In this document: one piece after another, positions 56,902-64,000 of the stretch
How the letters are laid out: every line of letters starts with the position of its first letter
Position numbering within the stretch: position 1 is the stretch's first letter
Origin: Brachionus manjavacas
Taxonomy: Eukaryota > Rotifera > Eurotatoria > Ploima > Brachionidae
Direction of reading: 5' to 3'
DNA length: 64,000 bases
NCBI GenBank assembly: GCA_019054805.1
Contig: JAHQIY010000011.1
Location: forward strand, 1,121,001-1,185,000
Translations under genes and position numbers: made by a program
The notes under the pieces: generated by a model
Databases searched by the model: none
Told to the model about the DNA's origin: nothing
The model's input: the letters and a program-made list of their open reading frames with translations, nothing else

Positions 56902-57369
56902 TTAATCTTCAAATGCCATAGGCAACAAGCCCAATGTTATTCCAAGGATAATGATGAATACAATCATGATGATTAAACCTTTGGTAGAAAAAATTTCATT
57001 CATTCTAAAATTAAAAATTTAAAATTAACTGATTATATACAGCAAGTTTAAATTACATATCGTTGAATTTTATTTTTTTCAATTTTTGAACAAATTTTTG
57101 AAATTTTGACTTGGATTGAAATTCATCTTCAAGTGTTAATTCCTTGGAAAAAGATAATTCATTAATATTCAGCTTAAATAAAGTCTTACTTTCGAATTCA
57201 TTTTGAAAATATTGATTTTGAAATTTTTTCAAAATCTCTTATGTAGCTTATTTTTCTTCCTTTAATTATTTTTTGAATTATGACAACGAAAGTTTTATTT
57301 GATTTTCAGCATAAATACTTTGCTAAAATTTTTTTCAAGAAAATTCTTGATCAATACTCTTTTTGACAT
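56902..57369 (-). CDS. Short type II membrane protein related to the lectin N-termini (lectin domains absent)
   Basis: Proposed exons on the minus strand: 57369-57319 (MSKRVLIKNFLEKNFSK), 57235-57057 and 57004-56902, giving 110 residues. The second and third join through a 52-bp GT/AG intron so that ATA-ATG is formed, exactly as at the TM exon of lectin 2 (FNDI/MNEIFSTKG against FQKI/MSVVFSSYG). The TM helix LIIMIVFIIILGITLGLLPM parallels lectin 2 LFIILVLIIILGILLGLIPV. A stop follows right after the helix (AFED-stop), and no SUEL domain is visible downstream. It is either a truncated, dying paralog or a small TM protein. Exon 1 and its acceptor are weakly supported; the other two exons are better. 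Confidence 0.45.
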
Positions 57370-58319
57370 TAATTTAATAATTCACTCGTGTTTCCCAGCT
57401 ACTGGATTATTTTTTTTTCTTAAAAATAATTTAACAAATTAAAACTTTTTCATGTTTGCTATTTTTAAATCAAAAAAAAATAATTGAAAAAATTGTAAAG
57501 TATTTTGGTTTATTAATCCTCTTAAAATTATTTTAATGACATTTTACCATTTAAGATAATTTTGATTAGGATTCATTTTATTTGAAATGAAGAGGAAAAA
57601 ACTGAAAAAGAAGATATGATTCAACAACAAACTGCTAATAAATCAACGTTTTTGTATCCTTTAATTTTTATTAATTTTTGAAATTTTTTCTTGATTATTA
57701 TTTGAATTTTCAAGAAAGTTTTAATTTATTTGACGGGAAAGGTGAGAAAGCGTTCCAATCTGGCCTGAAAGACGAAACTATAAATATATTTTTGGTTTAA
57801 TTTTTTGTGTTTGATTTATAAATGAATCAACTGATGAAATAACATTGAAAAAGTCTATTTAACACATTTCAATTTTTAAAAAAATATAATTGGAAACAGA
57901 AACAAGTTATTAAAATTTATTTAAAGAAGTTTTGTGAATTTTGACTTGTTTGATTTTTTATTAATAAAAATTATTTTTTTTTTCAAACTTTTTTTACTTT
58001 TAGGTTTTATAATTTTAGTGGTTAAAACAAGTATTTTAAAAATTTGAAAGCTTTTATTTTAAGAGGTAAAAAATTACAAAATAGAGGTATTTATAAAAAG
58101 ATCTATATTAACCCGTCTAATCAAAAATGAATGCGTCAAATATAAATATTATTTGTCTAATAAAAAAATCAAACAAAATTGCTATTAAAATTTAATACAT
58201 TTTTAAGAAACACACTAAAATATAATCACACATTAGCCAAAATTCAGGAAAAAAAAGCACAAGGAAGCAAAAATAAAATAAAAAGCACGCAGTTTTTGTT
58301 AAATGGACTCAAATTTATT
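57370..58319. other. AT-rich, no gene recognised
   Basis: No coding pattern or repeat family recognised. Confidence 0.4.
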
Positions 58320-60950
58320 GCTTGAAACAATCTGGCCAACATTTGGACAGGGTACAGTATCTGGGCATTCAAAATTTTGCATGAATGGTGCGGTAATATT
58401 TCGAAATTCGTTCTGGAGCTTTCAAATCATGTGAAACATCTAGAGGAAAGAGAAATGGAGAAAGACATTGAATAAATAAACTGTAATCTGAATTGGTAAA
58501 AGGAAATAAAACAGCAAACTCATCCAACATCAGTAGTCAGTGGGTTCAAGTGGGAAAAGAAGGGACAAAAAATGCAAAAAAACATGCCGACCAGATAGCT
58601 GTAGCAAATGCAACCATCAGCGAAATGAATGAAAGAATCAAAAGAAAAAGAAATGTGATCATTTATGGTGTGCCAGAATCAAAGAAAAAGATTTTAACAT
58701 ACAGACAGGAGAGCAGAAGATGAAGAAAAAATCAAACAAATTCTGACCCTTATTGGGGAAAGTGATGTAAAGCCAGCGTATTCGAAACGTTTGAGATCTA
58801 AGGACCAAAGTAAACCAGGCTCAAATCAAGTGGGACTCAAAAAAGAAACAAACAGAGATCCACTACTCCAAACATCCAAAAATTTGCGAGATCCAACTAC
58901 TTTCAAATTGTTTATCTTAGTCCAAATTTGACTGAAACCGAAAAAGCGAAACGAAGCAAATAAAGAAAGAAACGAAGTAATCGAGAAAACAAAGAAACGA
59001 AGCAAATAATGGTCTTTCACAAGATACACCCTTTCGATATGGGATTCGTGGAAATCAGATCGTCAAATTAAAGAAGCGATAATCGTTCATCAAAAGCGTA
59101 ATCACGTTTAGATAATCTCGAATCTTTAAAATTTAGATATTTAAATGCTACTTCTTTGGACAATAAACTTGATGAATTCAGTGTTGTTATTGAAACAAAT
59201 AGCCGACAATTTTGGCAGTTAGTGACACTTTGTTTAAGAGCATCTCAAATACAAACGTTTAAGAATATAATTTGTACAGAAAGGACAGAAGTGATGGACG
59301 CAGAGGCGGGGATGTATGACATTGATGAAAATATTAATTCATTTGAATTAATTGATTCAGATTTTAATTTAAGTAAAATGAACAAATTAAAGTAGTAGTC
59401 AAATTTAACTGTGAAAAGATTTAGTTGGCTGTCTTTATAGGCCAAACGATTTTGTTGATATGAAAGATTTTGATTAAGTCTTCAAACAAGCTAAAGACTA
59501 TGTGGATGATATTCTAATAATGAATGACTTTAACTTTCCATTAATAATCTGGTCAAATGGCTGTGTCAGAAATCTTAATGAAAAAATGGCATCATACAAA
59601 AAATCAGAGAGAAGGTAAGCAACAATTTTCTATATCAACATGTTTATGTCACGAAATTTCGAATGTCTAACGAAAAAGCTGTTATCACTTTAGATTTGAT
59701 TTTCAGAAGCCTGGCAGAGTGTATGCAATCGATGCTAAATTTGTGCTTGGTTACATTATTAAAGGACATCTGTTTTTTTTCAATCTTATTCTCAAAAGCA
59801 AGGTAAGTAAGTAATTATATGATGTTGAAAAATTTATTTATTGTAAAGCTGACTCTGAAAAAATTTCTGATTTTTTATCAAATATTGATTGGGTTCACTT
59901 ATTTGAGAATTTAAATATTCAGGAAATGCGCAATGAGTTTTTTTTCTACGTCAGCGTAGCTAGTTATCGATTCATTCCAGTGCGGATGGTTCAAAAAAGA
60001 AAAGAATCTGAAAACATTGTCATCGGAAGGCCAAAATAACTTATGAAAAATTAATGTTCTTTTTCTATCCTAGTGGATAATGGGGAGGCGCTCATCTCCT
60101 TTTCAAGTATCTTTTTGAGCAAAGGTTCCGATCTGACACAGAGGTTACTGCATCAGTTGATCATCTACACTGCAATTGTTACTCAGTAATAATTGTCGAA
60201 ATTATTTCACCTATTTTTATGATGAAAAAGGTTTAGCAGTCGCCCCATTTTGCAGAGATATTTCGAAGATTTTTTCACGCTCAGCAGGTTTTGAAACCTC
60301 GATCCTCTGCTTGCATGACTAACACCAAAACCATTCGGCTATACGGGCTCTCAAAATATAAAAATATTTAATGGAAAAAGCTAAGAAGAAACCAAAATTA
60401 TTGTACCAATACCTAAATTATTAACAAGTAATCAGAGTATCAATTAAACCATTAAAATATTCAAACACTGAATTAAAGCAAGAACCGAAAGAGATATCAA
60501 ATCTGCTAAATAAATTTGTTACAAGATGTTTTTGGTATTAAACAAGATGGGGAGCTTCCACCTTTTGGAGTTTAACTTAAAGAAAACTGTTCAGAATATA
60601 TTGACATAGAACCAAATGATATTAGTTATGTTGTCTATAAATTACAAGACAAAATCAAATAAAATTATGTGATGAAGACAAGCTTCATCCGCTCTTGCTA
60701 AAATACTGTGGAGAAGCCTCTACTGTTCCTTTAACTGTGATTTTGAGAATCTTTATCTAAAAGTTAGCATCAAATACAATTCAGATCAGCAAATATTACT
60801 GCATTGTTTAAAAAAGTTGATAAAGCAACGGCTAGCTATAATCGTTTTGTGTCTTTGATTTTTCCGTGCAAAATTATGGAAAGCATAATAAAAACCAAAA
60901 TGGAAGACTATCTTTTTTCCTATTGGTGGGATTAACGAATTAAAAAGCTA
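58320..60950 (+). mobile_element. Degenerate near-full-length CR1-type LINE (ORF1 to N-terminal RT)
   Basis: In order on the plus strand: ORF1-like sequence (KRNVIIYGVPESKKK, then in another frame DEEKIKQILTLIGESD and NLTETEKAKR). The endonuclease follows as FNFPLIIWSNGC at about 59530, corresponding to the DFNFP block. A linker comes next (KKKPKLLYQYLN), then the start of RT (DKLHPLLLKYCGEAS, ANITALFKK, CKIMESIIKTKMEDYLF). Many stops and frameshifts interrupt it. The RT catalytic half is missing after 60950. The SINE-like repeat 60062-60350 is inserted within it, so the LINE is older than that insertion. Confidence 0.7.
60062..60350 (-). mobile_element. SINE-like repeat, copy 2, with a tRNA-like head
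   Basis: Read on the minus strand. The first ~75 bp (60347-60270) resemble a decayed tRNA: an A-box-like TAGCCGAATGG and a B-box-like GGTTTCAAAACC at tRNA-like spacing, though stems pair poorly. The following body (60240-60062) matches the repeat at 28096-28262. It disrupts the LINE at 58320-60950. The tRNA origin of the head is inference. The repeat relation to copy 1 is directly visible. Confidence 0.5.
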
Positions 60951-61673
60951 ATTATGCAAAATAAAATTATTGAAAAAAAAATAATTTAAACAGTCTTTAA
61001 AGGAGTAAAAAAAAACTAAAAAAAATAACAAAACAATCAAATCTCTCTTGAACTGAACTATTAAATGTCTTTTACTCTCGATACAATGAATATCGAGGGA
61101 GTCTTTGTAAGTGAAAGGTGATTTTTTATGAATTCGAAATTTGATCGTTTTATCATCGATTCTGATTAGATTATTATGAGGATTGAATTTGATTTGATTC
61201 AATTAATTTTTACTCAATCAATCGTTTATTTGTTATGAATCAAGCGCCAAATTTAAACTTTGAGGACAACAACTTTAGGACAACACACTTTCGTTTGATT
61301 GCTGTCAAGTAAAGAGGATTTTTTTTTGGCTTTAATTTATTTTTTTATTTAATTAGAGTTTAAGTCCCATGGACAAATTGAAATAAAAATTAATAGAAAA
61401 TTAAATATCCATTTTACAATTAAGTAAAAAATTCAGTTTGTTATATACAAAAAAATGATTAAGATTTTTCAAAATACAATATTCTATTAAATAAAAATAG
61501 TATTTTAACGAGTCGGTTAGTCCATTGTTGTTACATTCAAGGCACCATTCAATCAAAGCAACCTGAATGTTAAATCATATTCAGTGCAATTTATATCAGA
61601 GTCAGATCTTCTACTTCTGATAACTGTTTAATAAAAGACTTATTCTCTCTATCAAATATCTTGTAATCTTTTC
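60951..61673. other. AT-rich, no gene recognised
   Basis: No coding pattern recognised. A short open stretch at 60948-61202 (minus) has no recognisable domain. Confidence 0.4.
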
Positions 61674-61914
61674 TTAAAACTCAAATACGTTTTTGCATAA
61701 TTGGTTATTTAAAATTTGTTTGACAAAGAATATTATATGCTTGAAATAAATTTGTCTAATTGACTCCAATTTTAGTGCTTTGTTCAAAGGCTTTGTTTTT
61801 GAAAATTTACTGAATATAATAAATCCTTTTATTAACATATTTAGCCGTATATCAAATTCCTTCTCATTAATAAAGATATTATCTACAGCGGTTCTATTAA
61901 ATTCGTAACGCAGT

Positions 61915-62098
61915 TCGGCCGGCCGGCGCGGCCTCGGCCATTTTGTCGGCCTGGCGCGGCCTTCAAACGGCGCCGGCGCGGCCGGCCTAGTCGGCCAAAA
62001 CGGCCAAGTTGTTCGGCCATGTAAGCCATTTAGGCCAAGTTGTTCGGCCATGACGGCCAAGGTGTTCGCCCATGCCGGCCATGTCGGCCAAGGTTTTC
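61915..62098. repeat. GC-rich GGCC/CGGCCA repeat block
   Basis: About 180 bp composed mostly of degenerate CGGCCA, GCGCGGCC and TCGGCCAAG units. The boundaries with AT-rich sequence are abrupt. It is by far the most GC-rich stretch of the window. It lies inside LINE-derived sequence. Confidence 0.85.
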
Positions 62099-62375
62099 CA
62101 TTCATATTTTAGTAAAAATTTTATTATTTTTATCTTAAAATTTTTTTTTTGATTCAAAAAATTTTAATTTCTTTTGTTAATTTGATTTTGATACCGCTAT
62201 TAAATTTTATTCGTGGAGTGTTTTACTCTTTCTTGTATCTTCAAATAAAATTTAATTTTTCAAATTTATTTTTATTTTTTTATTTAAGCCAACTCTTCAG
62301 AGCAATAAATGAAATTTTTTTTTTTTATTCCTTAAGCAAAGAAACAAAAAAATTTTTTATTTTTAGCTCGATTTG

Positions 62376-62500
62376 TCAACAACACAGTCTGCCATTCCAC
62401 TCGTCTGATCATGTCCACTTTTACAGACAACCAGTCCGAACCATCCGACTCATCACTTTCTCAAGCAACCCGTCCGACCCCTCCGACTCATCATTAAAAA
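62376..62500. repeat. Short TCCGAC-type direct repeat
   Basis: Two related units containing CATCCGACTCATCA and CCTCCGACTCATCA occur about 38 bp apart, in sequence that is GC-richer than its surroundings. The origin is unknown. Confidence 0.4.
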
Positions 62501-64000
62501 AAATATTTTTAACTTTATTTGTTTTTTAAATAAAGCAAAAAAATTAAAGTTATTTTTCAATTTTATTTATTTAAAAATACTGTTCTAGCAGTTTTAAGAA
62601 TTTTTGGAATTTCTTCATGAATCTTATCTAACTTTTTAATTACCGAATTGATATTTGATGTATTGATAAAAGATATTTCATTCAATAAATCTTTTACATT
62701 ATTTGAGAGTAAAATTTTATAGTTTAGAACAAATTCAGGCTTATCTAATGAAAGAAATGGAAATGTTTTTTCTATTGTATTTATTTATCATGGATATATA
62801 TCCTAAGTCATGAATTTCACACAATATTGGCTTGTTCAAATTTTTTGATATTTTGATAAAATGACTCTTTTATAAAAAAATGCTCAATAATGGATGTGTA
62901 TTCACCTTTCTTTCAACCATTTTTATGTTGAGGTTCTAATTTGTTCAGGATTCGGCACAATCAAACCTTTAAGACTTGTATAAATTTTATAAAAATTTTT
63001 CCATATACAATTTGATTTTCTTAAATATTTTGATACGAGTTGTTGAAGGTAGACTATTCTCTATTGAATACTCTCGTTAATACTCGCTAATACTCTTTTC
63101 TTTGTTTTTAAAAATCTTCATAAAAAATCAAATCAATTAAAGACATTTAAAGTTAGAATAAGTAAGAATTGTATTTCTTTTTAAAAAAAAAATGATAACT
63201 TAAATTCGCTGTTCAAAACTGTAAGATCATTCTTTAAGGACTTTTGTTTAATAACAGAAATGAATTTCAATCAAACCGATTATTCAATTATCGATTTAGA
63301 GTCTTTCCAAATGATCATTCTCAAAAGGGAAGATCTTAAAATATTTAGACAACAAATTAGACGAGCAAAGCATAGAATCAATGATCAATAAATTTTTCTG
63401 TTAAAATTATGATTTATTTTAACCCAATCAAAACATTTTTTTAACCCAATCAAAATATTGTTCATTTTATTCAAAAATGCCAACAATACATGTAAAAATC
63501 TCGATATGGAAATCCTTAAATAAATTATCAAAACGTCTTCCTCTTTTAATATCAAAGTTCCAATCACCAAAAATTAATACTGATTCATTAGATATATATT
63601 CTAGTTTCCTATCTAGTAAAGAGACAAGGCTTTTGAATTCAGCAAGTTTAGTTTGACTTCACTCATCAAAAGGCTTCAAAGTGCTTATTAAAATAGATTT
63701 TTTCATTTTTCTTTACATTATGATTAGAAAAACAGCTATCCTTAAAATCATAAGATAAAATTTTAATATCTTTTTTAATAATCCAACACTTCCCCCAAAA
63801 GGTCTTCCTCTAGAGATAAAAGAATGATCGTCTTGCATATCTGATTGAAATAAAATAGTGAAATTTTTGTATCTCTCACCTATACATCTAATTTCAAATG
63901 ATTTAAACAAATGTTCACACAAGAATATAAAATCGTTTATTTCAGTAAATTAATCCACGGTTAAATAATTCGATTTAAAATTCTGACAATTGTATGATGC

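Larger units (their letters stand above)
61674..63960 (-). mobile_element. Degenerate LINE with AP-type endonuclease remnant
   Basis: On the minus strand, from the right: an endonuclease remnant with ISRGRPFGG (about 63800). Further down is FGDWNFDIKRGRRFDNLF (about 63570-63515), the GD-x-N block of apurinic-type endonucleases. Next is a linker-like stretch, FLSLDKPEFVLNYK to IPKILKTARTVF (62760-62570). The RT domain is absent. The post-RT region IRLNMLIKGF, SKFSKTKPLNKA and IIFFVKQILNNQ follows at about 61865-61690 and is related to 9474-9680 on the plus strand. The GC-rich repeat block 61915-62098 occupies the gap. Several stops and frameshifts are present. The element may continue beyond the right edge. 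Confidence 0.65.

Noticed and set aside
1-64000. CRISPR array or bacterial operon structure
   Set aside because: No regular direct repeats with spacers; genes have spliceosomal introns, so the sequence is eukaryotic.

Overview
The window looks like an AT-rich metazoan nuclear genome (roughly three quarters A+T by eye). Most introns are short and AT-rich, genes are compact, and non-LTR retrotransposons and DNA transposons are plentiful. The extracellular lectin, LRR, EGF and type II serine-protease proteins, with this base composition, suggest a rotifer-like invertebrate (for example a Brachionus-type monogonont). That assignment is inference. No bacterial or organellar signal is seen.

Layout. 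1.35-4.86 kb (-): 5' part of a type II transmembrane serine protease. 6-10 kb: a MITE, a decayed inverted copy of EGF exons and three LINE fragments. 11.1-12.8 kb (-): an intronless membrane protein with extracellular WD40 repeats and EGF modules. 13.6-15.9 kb: a long inverted repeat whose left arm was split by a Mutator-like (MULE) element with a 9-bp target duplication. 16.7-19.2 kb (-): a secreted or surface LRR protein. 19.8-22.6 kb: two more MULE relics. 22.7-25 kb: two convergent LINE relics. 25.5-29.2 kb (+): a five-exon SLC17-type transporter. 29.4-31.5, about 35.4/43.2-45.4 and 45.7-50.7 kb (+): three type II membrane proteins with four SUEL/Gal-lectin domains each. A short TM-only relative sits at 56.9-57.4 kb (-). 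46.3-48.9 kb: the last intron of the third lectin holds two identical tRNA-Ile(AAU) genes in inverted orientation around a MULE relic. 52.1-53.7 kb (-): myo-inositol-3-phosphate synthase. 58.3-64 kb: two large degenerate LINEs, a SINE-like insertion and a GC-rich GGCC repeat block.

Relations. Most host genes encode membrane or secreted proteins. The lectin genes form a same-strand paralogous cluster. Two of them share a 306-bp tract of complete identity inside otherwise diverged sequence, which is the mark of recent gene conversion. The strongest repeated theme among the mobile elements is four MULE-like relics whose ends are built from inverted iterations of a short motif, with a different motif in each element.

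Limits: all gene models were assembled by eye from reading frames and GT/AG sites. Family assignments come from recognised motifs, not searches.
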